NCBI GenBank assembly: GCA_022592445.1
Contig: JABYQR010000050.1
Location: forward strand, 62,001 to 126,000
Length of the DNA stretch: 64,000 bases
Reading direction: 5' to 3'
DNA from: Cytidiella melzeri
Taxonomy: Eukaryota; Basidiomycota; Agaricomycetes; Polyporales; Irpicaceae
The number at the start of each line of letters is the position of its first letter. Position 1 is the first letter of the stretch. Positions 45,332 to 56,153 of this stretch are shown one piece after another. The notes below the pieces were generated by a model. The model had not been told where the DNA came from. It saw only the letters and a program-made list of their open reading frames with translations, and ran no database searches. Made by a program: the position numbers and the translations under genes.

Positions 45332-47177
45332 TGTCTTGAGAATTGCGTCCCTATGTCAGCATGGCGCCCCAAGTGGAAGCAGCGGATAACTTGCAAATAT
45401 TATTGTATGACCACTGTATGCCGGCAAGCTGGAGCTACTAGGGGCCTATAGTGAATGATTGACTTGTCGGTATGTGCACAACTTGAACAGACCAGTTTAC
45501 AATCAGCATTACACCACGATCCGATATTCCGTACTAATTCACATGCTCATTCGTAGTCGCCATAATCAAACGACGCATGACTCAACTTTTACGTCCTTAC
45601 CAACGTCACTTGCGCTCTCAGAACTAGTGTCGGGCTGAGCCTCAGCTACAGCTTGAGCTTTGAGAAGCGCCACAGGGACAGCTCGCTTTCCCCCCAGGAA
45701 TAATCGGCCGCCAGGCGCATCTTGCAGCGCACGGACGACGACATCGTCTTCGAAGAGGTAGCGTATATCTTCCAACGCGTATCCTTTCGTCTCGGGAAGG
45801 AAGAAATACGCCCACAAGGACATGAGCAAACAGAATACGCCGAACGTGAGGTACGTCCCATATTTGATGTTGTTCAGCATGATAGGCGTAAGCTTTGAAA
45901 CCGTGAAGGAGAACAACCAGTTGATGCCAATGGCGATTGCAAGAGCTGCCGTGCGAACGTGGTTCGGTGCGACCTCCGCGGCGACGACCCACGGAAGCGG
46001 ACCCCATCCTACGCAGTAGAACACTGCGTACAAGTAGACCGCGACGAGGGAGACATACGACGCTGGGACAATGTTGGATGAGGGGTGAATACCGGTGAAG
46101 CCGCCAATCCACAGCATCATGAGCCCTTGGCCGAGTCCGCCAATAATCAAGCACTTCTTGCGCCCCAGCCCTTCCACAGCAAAAGCGAGAACAAGTGCGA
46201 CAGAGACGACCTTAACGACACCATATATACCGGTCGCGAACAGGCCGGACGTTGTACCGGATATTCCTAGATGAGCGAATATGGTAGGTGAAAAGTAGTT
46301 GATGGCGTTCGTGCCGGTAGCTTGTTGCCAGAACATGACAAGGGAGGGAATGAAACACCGTGATGCCGTGGTGCGCGATTCGCCCATCATAGCGAGCTGT
46401 TTGTACAGCGGCGCTTGCTCCTTGCCTTCGAAGTCGGCCTTGATTTCCTCTAATGTAGCCTGTACACTCTCGTCCTCGGGATGTGTGCCAGTCCCGAACG
46501 CAAGCGAGCGTGCTGCCTCGCCGTATTTGCCGTGTTCAACCAACCAACGAGGAGACTCGGGTTGGAAGGACATCAGGACCAGAAAGAGGGTGCCTGGAAC
46601 GACTTGGATGATCAGAGGCATTCGCCATTGCATATTATCAGTCGACTTGTAGTTCAAGCTCGCGCTGTAGTTGACCCAGACTGAAGAATGCTCGTCACAA
46701 TGGCGTGATAAATAGGGAGGGTAATCAGACTTACAGCTCAGCATGATCCCAAGGTTGTTCGCCAGTTGTACCATGCCTGTGCATCGCCCACGTATGGCTT
46801 TCGGAACGCACTCTGAGACGTACGGTGGAACGAGGGCCGAAACCATACCAACTCCAAGCCCAGCAAAGAATCGGCTGAAGTAAAAGACGCGCAGCCCGAT
46901 GGCCTCGCTGGAGCCGAGCCCGATGATACACTGGATGACACTGCCAATCATATACAGCGCACCAGCCAGAAGCAAGATTGGCTTTCGTCCAAACTTCGAC
47001 GATAGATATCCTGTAAACAAGGCGCCGAAGCTAATGTCCGTCAATGATTCAAGTCGCGTACGTGAACAGATGGCAACTCACAAACAGCCACCTTGCAGAA
47101 CAGCCACGATGTTTCCTGACAAATTGGCATTGGCTGATGAAGACAGCTTGTCGAGGCCGAAGTACCTCTTGAACGAT

Positions 47178-47185
47178 GGTAGAGC
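47178..47185. repeat. Left target-site duplication of the hAT element
   Basis: GGTAGAGC immediately before the left terminal TAGGGCTGT; identical to 51462-51469. An 8-bp duplication is diagnostic of hAT transposition. Confidence 0.95.
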
Positions 47186-47201
47186 TAGGGCTGTCCGCCG
47201 T
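47186..47201 (+). repeat. Left terminal inverted repeat of the hAT element
   Basis: TAGGGCTGTCCGCCGT; 14 of 16 bases match the complement of the right end. Confidence 0.9.
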
Positions 47202-47656
47202 CACCGTAATTTTCGTAAATACGGTATCCGTAATACGGCCACCGTACCCGTACCGTTGCGAGCAAATACGTGCCCGTATAGACTCCGTAAACGATACGGG
47301 TCCCTCCCGTATGACGGTCTTGAAGACGGCGCCGTGTACGGCATTTACGGTTGTGTACGGATGATTTCTACGCCGTGGGAATGTCAGAGATTCCTCACAG
47401 TGCAAGCCACCAAGGCTTCGTAGCCGCATTATCAACCCAATCTCAGTCATCAATGCATCAACGCTGAATGACGAGTTATGTCGGCGAGCGTGTACTACTT
47501 CGCGCTTCGCTGAGGTAGCCAAGACGCGTTCGATGAATGATCATTGCTAAATTGCACCAAGACATTTTTTGGGCGACTTTTTTTTTCGCTGTGGTGAAAG
47601 ATTATAAAGTCAGTAGTTTGGTAGGCAACCTCTCCAGCAAACAGCTTTTCCTCACA

Positions 47657-50600
47657 ATGGCTGACCAGTGCGCTTTACGCGCAGACGGCACTCTCAAGGA
47701 TGCGTCTGAAATCACCTTCTATAATGATGCTGGCGACACGACACCCATCTCTGGTCCGGCCAGCCTGCAAAACATCACATTGCCAGATTTTCCTGTCGCC
47801 GAAAACACGCCAGGTAAGTATATTCATCCGGTGATTTACAATGCTTTATTGACTTCTTTGCATACAGAGGGTCGAGGTCACCGGAAAAAGTCCACCGCAA
47901 AGCTCAACGCATCTTTGCGTGCCGAGCAAGAAAATGAGGATGGTCTCCTCATCAAACCAAAGCCCCGTGGTGCCCGACGCACTGCCAAGAAGCAGCCCAC
48001 CCATGAAGCAAACCATGCACCAAACATTGGCGAGCCTATCTTGCTCGACGGTGAGGGCGACAACGACGAAGACGACGAAGACTTCATATTAGTCGACAAT
48101 GACAACGATGCACCCGATCTTTTGACTTGCACTGACTCTGACGACAGCGGTGATGGAGATCTTGAGGATGACGATGACGAGACTTTCTTTGGGATAAGCC
48201 CAGCAGAGGTACAGTTTATTTGCATTTTAGGATAAATATTGCTCATTGTACTTACAGGCGGCTGATATCCTGCCGTCCAAGACCTTTGTTGACGGCTCCG
48301 CCAAAGTTCAAGCACGAACTCGTCAAGACGCCATCAAGCGCAAGCAAGCTCGCTCATCCGCGTGCGACGTTGACTCGACGGGGCCTTCCGCCAAACGCGC
48401 AAGAGCATCTAAGAGTGCCTCGACTATGTCTATTTGTGATACCGCCGGCTCTGAGTCGACGCCCTCCAAGGTTCGTAGTTTTACTGTCTTCAAACACAAA
48501 CTGGTTTCAGATATATTTAATAGACTACAAAGCGCAATCCCGCTTATCTTTTCTATGAAGAAGTTAACCAGAACGCGAATGGTGATAAAGGTAATCCGGG
48601 TGATAAACATTACAAGTGCTACCATGGTCAACGCAAGGTTTTGACCATCACAAAAGCTATGCGCTCGTCGCTAAACGGTTTGTCATTCCACATATTTCAT
48701 TCCTTGTGCCACATTATTAATGAATAATTATTAGGGCTTATTTTACATCTCAAGACACACTTTCCTGCAATGCATCGTTTGTACCTCGTTCTCAAGGCGC
48801 GGACCGACCCTCCAACAATTGAGGAAATATCCATTGCCCAGGCGAAGACGACGCTAGACCCTCAGAGCGCTCAGCAGTATGTTGCCGGACTTGAAGCAGC
48901 AACTGCAAATATTGTCGCTGCATTTCAACAGCAAGTTGTTCGAGAAAAGGTTAGTTCTTACATAAATCTCTTTTTGTTCTATCATCTGATCATCACGTAG
49001 GGCGACTGGAGTCAGGTGCACTTCGAACGTCTATTAGCGGAGTGGATTGTAGCATGCGATCAGCCCTTCGACGAGGTTGATAAACCTCAATTTCGCCGCC
49101 TCCTCCAGTATACGCACCATCCTTCTCCCAACCCCCTTCAAATTCCTCATCGCGGTGCTGTACGCTCACGAGTCATGAAAATGGGAGAGGATACCGTGCA
49201 CTCGCTACGTGCGATGTTTAAAGTGAGCTCATTCATTATTATTCATTATTTTCATTTGGTTGAACTTGGTTTACATCAGAAACTCAAGAGCAAGGTTAGT
49301 CTGTCCCTCGACGCGTGGACTTCGAGCAACGGTTACGCCTTTTTGGCGATTATTGCACATTATATCACGAACGATGGGGAGCTTGGTAAGCTGTGTCTCT
49401 CCGTCTGCTGTTCATGGTGTTCTGACAGGCTTCATCGGGTTTTAGAGGAATTGCTCATCGACTTTCGGGAATTATCTGGGGAACACTCGGGGGAGAATAT
49501 GGCAGAAGCCGTTTGGGCTACGCTTGAGCTCTATGGGCTAGCGGGTCGTGTGAGTACATCCTTCTCATCTCAATTGGCGCGTGGATAATAACTGCAAGGA
49601 TACATAGATTATGGCCATCACCATGGACAATGCTTCTAATAATGACACTTTGATGCGCTCCTTGGAGGAGCGCTGTATAGAGCAAGGGATTGATTTCTCT
49701 GCGTCGGAGGCGCGTATGCGGTGCATGCCACACACTATTCATCTCGCGGCGCTGAAGGCAATTTAAATTACTTTATTGCACACATCATCTCCTAATAATG
49801 ACTGGTTGATAGCTTCTCGAAGGTATCGGAGCTATTTCCTCTGTGAATCGCAAGCAAGCTGTGGGCCGACAAGGGGTCTATCAGGAATCGGCTACGGCAC
49901 CAGTGGATCGCGAGCACGACGATGACGGAATAGAAGCCGACGAAACATGTCCCCCCGAAGACGTGCTCAACTCAACATTTTCTGCCGTTGACAAAGTCTG
50001 TAACTTTCATTGATCGTCGTAGTCACTCCATCTCACTGTGATTTAGCTGCGGACTATCGTCCGTGCTGTGCGCGTTAGCCCACAGCGCCGGCAAGCTTGG
50101 CTCAGCGAGGTTTCTGCACAACTTCGTCTGATTGGCAGTAAAGACATTGCCTTGATGCTCATCCTCGACGTCAAGACGCGATGGTCTTCAACACACCAGA
50201 TGCTGCGTGAGTACCTTGCCGAATGGCTTTCTTGCGCAGTACCTCTGATTCAAGTGTCCTTCAGGTCGCGCTCTCGATAACCGAACAGCTGTTGATGAAT
50301 ATGTCAACTCGCACTACCGCGAGCTTGGAAAGTTCGAACTCGACGATACTGATTGGGCTGCCATCAGCATGGTCACATCGTGGCTCAAAGCGTTTCGTTC
50401 AGCAACCACAGACATGTCCGCAACGAAACAACCCATGCTCTCAACGACTCATGCTATCTTTCGTGGGCTCCAGGATCATCTTAAAGCTATCCTGCGTGAT
50501 TTGCCAAGCTCAACCCCAGCGCAGCTCAAGCGAGCTCTTACGGATGCCCACCGCAAGCTCAGTGATTACTACCTGAAGTACGACGAGTCTCCCTTTTACA

Positions 50601-51278
50601 CATGGGCAGCTAGTAAGTCTACTTCCATTGATACTCGAGACAGTCCATTTATAGCAAACTAGTTCTCGATCCACGGATCGGCTATGAACGACTTCGAGAG
50701 GATTACGCAAATGACCCAACGCTGCTGGAGTATCTTGAAGAGTCGAAGAAGGACCTTCATGGGTACTTTCTCAAGCATTACAAGCGCGCCTCGTCCTCTT
50801 CTGCTGTTTCCGGGATTTCGGCAGCCCCACCGACTCGTCGTTCTGTTCCACGCGGCTCGCCTCAAAAAGTTAATTTCACAGCTCGCTACCAAGTGAAGGA
50901 GCGCGTTGATCTCGATCAATTTCTCGAGTTCCTAAAGCTACCCCAGGAAAACTTTGACACATGTAATCCCATTAAATGGTGGGTAGGCCGCGAATCACAA
51001 TTTCCCGACCTCTTCCCGTGTGCTCGCGATATTTTTACGATACCCGGTGCGTATCTAGACTCACCGCTTCAAGTTGATGCACTACTTACAAGTGTTTGGG
51101 GTTCTAAGGCTCAGCTGTGGCCGTCGAACGCATTTTTTCCGGTGGCCGCGACACAATTTCTCTTCGTCGAGCTAGTCTCAAGCCTGAGACCATCAGGACA
51201 TTGATGATCGTGAAGCAACAACTCAAGGTTGCTCAGAAGGCGGTCAAAGATCTGGTCGGCAGGTCCGGCGTAGAGTAA
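47657..51278 (+). CDS. hAT transposase, apparently intact, 14 exons
   Basis: Exons 47657-47813, 47868-48208, 48258-48470, 48524-48677, 48735-48949, 49001-49222, 49280-49385, 49446-49549, 49608-49757, 49813-49995, 50047-50206, 50265-50612, 50663-51046 and 51109-51278 keep one frame for 968 residues. An acidic N-terminus (DNDNDAPDLLTC region) precedes a degenerate BED-like segment (HYKCYHGQRK...HLKTHFPAMH). The RNase H-like core shows SLSLDAWTSSNGYAF and AITMDNASNNDTL, whose Asp residues fit the first two catalytic positions. The C-terminal hAT dimerisation region reads WWVGRESQFPDLFPCARDIF then IPGSAVAVERIFSGGRDTIS. The ninth intron appears to be GC-AG (AAG/GCAATT). No stop or frameshift is needed. 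Confidence 0.88.
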
Positions 51279-51445
51279 ATTTAATAAAACTACCTGCCCG
51301 TATGCCTCGTAAAGACCGTTTTGTACCCGTATAATACACCGTACCGTACCGTTCAAGGTCCTAGCTTGATCTTATACGGTACGGGTGTCCCCGTGTCGTA
51401 CCCGTACACTACCCGTCAAGTTTACGGCCGTACCCGTTTACGGGT

Positions 51446-51461
51446 ACGGTGAACAGCCCTA
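51446..51461 (-). repeat. Right terminal inverted repeat of the hAT element
   Basis: Complement reads TAGGGCTGTTCACCGT, matching the left end at 14 of 16 positions. Confidence 0.9.
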
Positions 51462-51469
51462 GGTAGAGC
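51462..51469. repeat. Right target-site duplication of the hAT element
   Basis: GGTAGAGC, identical to 47178-47185. Confidence 0.95.
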
Positions 51470-51592
51470 AAGCACTCCACCGATGAGGCCGATGTCCCAG
51501 CCATAGAAGACGGAGCCCATGGCAGCTGAAGCTGCAATCATGTAGGCATGGCGGTGATGCTTTGCTTCCCCAAGGTACTGCTGAAGACCCAT

Positions 51593-52916
51593 TCCAAGAG
51601 CTCGAGACGACCAATGTGTGCGCGCACTGGCAGCTGGGGCAGTTGATCCCATCAACGCAACTTTGTGTATCAGGGATAGGCGGAAGTTTCTGATGGAATA
51701 TGCGGAGAATGTGCGGGGATTGTGCGGAGATGTCAAGTTGGGTAGCATCAGTAGTATGTACATACCGAACAGCCACTCGACGGCATTCGCGACAAAAGTA
51801 CAGCTTGCGAATAATGCAGAAGGACATAGTAGCGTGGTTGAAGGATCCCGACATTGCAAGCTCAGTCAATTGAACATACAAGCACGGTCGTCGCTGTCAT
51901 TTCTTTGTACGCCAGTAAGCCAAAGGTTGCAGATAAGTCGTGCGCGCAGCTGTGTGGCCCTGTATGGTACAGACCTGGGTGCGGCAATTAACACTGCATT
52001 CTAATGTCCAAGTTACAGTAGTTCCGAACTGGCAGCATGAACTTGAGAGCTTGGTACGCGTTCAGCTCCGAACAACTTTTTTCTTTCTTTTTGCATGTTG
52101 TTTTCTTGTGCTTGAGTGCAGCAACTGTGGAAAGAAGGGAGATTATTGTTGAATTAGTATGCACGGCTACGGTCGAAAAGAGTTGCAATTGCATGTGGTT
52201 CGCAGGCGCATCAGCGCATCACGGAAATACCCGAGAGTACCGAGTGGCCACTGAACCAAGCCTCGTAACGGAAATGAAATGCAGTCGTGCTAAGAAACAT
52301 GTAGGAAAGCGGTGAGTAACTGAGCACACTAAACGCCGCAAGGCTTGACCACTGGCAGCGGATAGTCAAACAGCGTTGACTTCGCGTGTTTTGGCAACCT
52401 TACGGGATCATGGTGAAGCACTTCGGAACCAGTAAGTAGCAGTACTAGCTATTGTTCGTTCTCGAATGACACACCTCAAAAATGAAGGCCACTCAAACGC
52501 GTGACGTATCGATTGAGTTACGTGTAATGGTGCGTGCTGCGATAACAAGAGTTTCTCGGGAGTGGGATCCGGGAAGAATGGATGGTGAACCTAGAAAAAA
52601 TATTTACCTCAATCACACAGATTGCAGATCATTCGAAGCAACTCACGTACCTCCGCGAGGCACCAGCATCGCGCAGCTCTATAGGGCCACAAGGAAGATG
52701 AAAGCGATCCGATTCCACGCCTGGCATCCACGTGTGCGTGCCCGCGCAACGAGGCTATGGTTCCCGTACAGGGTCCAAAAGCATGCCGTGCTTCGCTCAG
52801 ACCAACAAGCACTCGCCGTGAGAGCCACTCCACCATGAAGGTAGTATATTGGGCTACTGTCCCAAGTGCTGGTGCAACTCGCCTGAATTCCACGTCAATA
52901 CACCACTGGCATCACC
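51593..52916. other. Intergenic region between the transporter start and GTPase D
   Basis: About 1.3 kb with no supportable gene; the open stretches at 51618-52004 and 52482-52838 have no protein signature and no paralogue support. It should hold the transporter promoter and the GTPase D promoter. Confidence 0.5.
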
Positions 52917-54227
52917 ATGTCCCTTCAAGCACCTGTCAACTCCGGTAATCCTCGCGCGCGGGCTGGCGGCGGAGAAATCATCATAGCGTGAGCGGCTCGT
53001 CCCCATCAAAACATTTTCGGAGGACTGACGATTCAGGTTCAAAGCGTCATGGGACCGACCGGTGTCGGCAAATCATCCGTAAGTGCGTGAAGAATGAATG
53101 TATATGGGATCTGAGTACCTATTGGCCATCCTAGTTTATCAACGCGGCCAGCGGATCGAGACTTGTGGTGGGAGAGACGTTGAAATCGTGCACCTCTGTC
53201 ATCAGACTCTCCGAGATTTCTATGCATTCTAGTCGTCGCGTCGTTTTCATCGATACTCCAGGCTTCGATGACACCACTATGTCCGACGTAGAAGTGTTGA
53301 AGAAACTGGCACTGTTCCTGTCCACGATGTAAGTGCAACGACAGATATCTCGTAGTACGCCTCGCTCACCATACACATAGCTACGACCATGGCTATCAGC
53401 TCAGCGGTATTATATACATGCATCGAATTTCCGACCGTAAAGTGGGTGGCACGTCGCGCAAAAACCTGAACATGTTCCGGAAGCTGTGTGGGGAGGATGC
53501 TCTACGAAATGTCGCCTTCGTCACCACAATGTGGGACCAAGAGGATCCCGAGCGAGCCGCCGCTCGCGAGCGGGAGCTAGCCAGCAGGGACGAGTTCTTC
53601 AAGCCGATGTTAAGCCAAGGTGCTACGATGTATCGTCACTATAATTCTGTCGCATCGGCACAGGGGATTCTATCAAAGCTCGTCTCTGGCCTGAGTAATC
53701 CCGTGACTCTTCAGATTCAACGAGAACTCGCGGAGAAGGATGTGAATATTGCTGATACTGCTGCCGGGAAAGAGCTCATGCGAGAGCAGAAAGCGCTTGT
53801 GAAGAAGCAAGTGATGGAGCTAGAGCAAGTCCAGCATGAGCTCAAGGAAGCACGAGAGTCGCAGGATGCGCAGACGAGCGGAGAGCTTGACGAGGTGCGC
53901 CGGTACCTGGCGGCGAAGATTGGCGAAGTAGAGCGGGAATGCAAGGAATTGGCCTGCGAATACGCGACGAAGAAGATAGAGCTGCAGGCGAGGATTGAAG
54001 AGGCGATGCGTGCCCTCGAGTTAGGGAAAGAAGAACGCAAAGCAGCGGATCAAAAGCTCGAGGATATGAGAAACTCGCTGGAAGGGTGGGGGGACTTTGC
54101 TGGGTCAGGACGCAGAGACGGTGGGAAGAATCGGTCGAAGAAAATTATGCTGAGCTTAGGGTTCAGCGCCCTCGCGAGGCTAGTAGATGTTGCACTCAAC
54201 GTTTATGAGCTCTGCGCTCAGACTTGA
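52917..54227 (+). CDS. P-loop GTPase (AIG1/IMAP-like), paralogue D
   Basis: Exons 52917-52987, 53045-53078, 53135-53328 and 53381-54227 encode 381 residues. G1 is VMGPTGVGKSS, G3 is IDTPGFDD, then IIYMHRISDRKVGG and VTTMWDQEDPE at the G4 site, FFKPMLSQGA and a coiled coil (EVERECKELACEYATKKIEL). The C-terminus has a moderately hydrophobic segment (KKIMLSLGFSALARLVDVAL) and ends CAQT, a poor CaaX. The P-loop exon is 34 nt and the G3 exon 194 nt, as in A, B, E and F. It lies in tandem with paralogue E. Confidence 0.88.
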
Positions 54228-54658
54228 ATGGTATACTAAGTATTCTTGCAATGCGCTCTCCTTTATAATTGTACTTGGATCTGTCTTTCTCTTTTGATAA
54301 ACTCATTCTCCTGCTGTGACTGAAGCTCAGTGCGTGGGACGTTGCGCCTGTTGAGAACAACGTGTACACTTACAACGCCAATGCGACGTTGTTTTACTGC
54401 TCGGGTCTATCGCGAGGCGAAAGTAGCTCCGTCCCGAATGCCCTTCACCTACGGCTACAGAGTAGCCGGCGACGCTCGAATCGAACACGACGAAAACGTA
54501 CCAAACCGACATGGCAGATACTGGGACCGCTGACGTCAACAGCCCACGGAGGTCAAATATAGGCTGCAGAGCCGTCAGAGTATGTTCAACGCAAAAGTTA
54601 TTACGCACTCTCCTTCATACGAGGATCGCTGGACCCTCATCCCCAAAATTCTGGACAC
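54228..54658. other. Intergenic region between GTPases D and E
   Basis: 431 bases between two tandem plus-strand genes. No further gene supported; it should contain the D terminator and the E promoter. Confidence 0.5.
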
Positions 54659-55896
54659 ATGAACGGCAAAGCCAACGCTCGGCCGTTGAACATGGAGCAT
54701 GAGCAGGAGACGATCATAGCGTAAGTCCCTATCATTCTTCCTCCCAGTATTCTTGCAGTAGCTTATTACGATGCTCATCAGGGTTATGGGAGCAACCGGC
54801 TCTGGGAAGTCCACGGTTAGTCTCGTCGACGATGCGTGGCACTGAAATGCCTTACTCATGTTCTGCTAGTTCATCAACCTGGTCAGCGGGTCTGATCTAG
54901 CTGTCAGCGATTCACTCAAGTCCTGCACGTCCCAAGTGCAATCTGCGAGGTCGTTCGAATTATCGGGCCGCTCGATCACTTTGGTCGATACACCCGGGTT
55001 CGATGACACTTTGATGTCAGACACCGACGTTCTGAATATGATAGCAGTATACCTTGCCACAACGTGAGTTGAGAACACAATAGCAAGGCTATGAGGCTGC
55101 TTACCTTGTTGACAGATACGAGCAAGGAATCAAGCTCAGCGGGGTCATTTATATGCATCGCATCACCGACCGCCGAGTTGGCGGGATGTCCATAAGGAAC
55201 TTCAGCATGCTGAGAAAGCTTTGCGGCGATGACACTCTCAAGAACGTCGCTATCGTCACGAACATGTGGAACCAGGAGTCGAAGGAGAGAGGGATTATTC
55301 GAGAGCAAGAGCTGAAGACGGACAACCTTTTCTTCAAGCCCGTGATGGACAGGGGAGGTCAGATGTTGCGCCACGATAACACCGTGCAATCAGCCCAGGA
55401 CATCGTGTCGCACTTCGTCAAGAGAAATCCCATGCCCTTACGCATCCAGCGCGAGCTGATCGATGAGAAGAAGGATATCGCGGATACCGAGGCCGGAGTC
55501 GTTCTACAAGGCGAGCTCGCTGACATGCAAAAGAAGCATCGAGAGGAGATAGATGCGATCCGACGGGACATGGAGAAAGCGCTTGCGGATAAGGATGAGC
55601 AGACGAGCAAGGAACTGCAACAGGCGCGGAGCGAACTGGAGAGGCAGTTGCAGGCTGTCCAGGACGAGAAGGAGAGACTTTCGCGCGAGTATCGCGAGCT
55701 CAAGGATAGAGCTGACAAGCAGATCCGCAAACTTGAGGCAGAGAATCGCGCAGAGCAAGAAGCTCGCCGTAGAGCAGAGGAGGAGATGGCGAAGATTGAC
55801 CCTAGAGGCGGACTGAAGCCGAATAAGTTGCCTAGGAAGAAGAGCGAGGGCTTTCTCTCAAAGATTGAACGCTTCTTCAAGAAACCGCGTTCTTGA
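54659..55896 (+). CDS. P-loop GTPase (AIG1/IMAP-like), paralogue E
   Basis: Exons 54659-54720, 54782-54815, 54870-55063 and 55116-55896 encode 356 residues. G1 is VMGATGSGKST, G3 is VDTPGFDD, then VIYMHRITDRRVGG, IVTNMWNQESKE in place of G4, and FFKPVMDRGG. A strongly predicted coiled coil follows (ELERQLQAVQDEKERLSREY). The C-terminus is basic (NKLPRKKSEGFLSKIERFFK) with no hydrophobic tail or CaaX box, which could bind acidic lipids or act in the cytosol. An internal Met at 54692 is also possible. Confidence 0.88.
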
Positions 55897-56153
55897 GCCG
55901 CTGTTGGAGATCGTGCGTGGATGGAGCTGGGTAATAAGAGAGGTCTGGCACCGCATCTCTATTGATTTAATATAATATCTTGAGGGGCGTATAGACGGTA
56001 TTTCTAATAAGAGTCACTATAGCTGTTGATACACACAGTAGCTTAAAGTATTACATTTTTATGCAGGAGTCTGATATTTACATACCGTGACCTGCCGACC
56101 AAGATGTCCATCATCCACACCAACGCCCGAGTCAAGTTACGTTGTGCACCAAA

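Larger units (their letters stand above)
47186..51461 (+). mobile_element. Complete hAT-superfamily DNA transposon (4276 bp)
   Basis: The element begins TAGGGCTGTCCGCCGT and ends with the complement of TAGGGCTGTTCACCGT, a 16-bp terminal inverted repeat with two mismatches. It is flanked by exact 8-bp duplications GGTAGAGC. Both ends carry dense ACGGTA/CGGGTA-type motifs (about 47200-47360 and 51295-51455), typical of transposase-binding subterminal repeats. It encodes one transposase in the plus orientation. All parts needed for autonomous movement look intact. It sits in exon 1 of a sugar transporter gene. Confidence 0.95.
45566..51592 (-). pseudogene. SP-family (MFS) sugar transporter interrupted by a hAT transposon
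   Basis: The minus-strand gene has exon 1 split into 51470-51592 and 47082-47185, then 46735-47030 and 45566-46680. Removing the transposon and one copy of the 8-bp duplication leaves a 227-nt exon 1 in phase and an uninterrupted frame of 545 residues. Family landmarks are FYGWDIGLIGG, FGRKP, PESPRWLVEHGKYGEAARSL, FWQQATGTNAINYFSP, GWGPLPWVVAAEVAP and FFLPETKG, i.e. a 12-helix hexose- or quinate-type proton symporter. The insertion falls right after the first helix, so a functional product is not expected from this allele. No other lesion is visible, which points to a recent event. Confidence 0.92.

Noticed and set aside
55359..55880. 173-codon minus-strand frame inside GTPase E
   Set aside because: Antisense of the coiled coil; Ser/Phe/Leu-rich composition is the usual mirror of Glu/Lys/Arg heptads.
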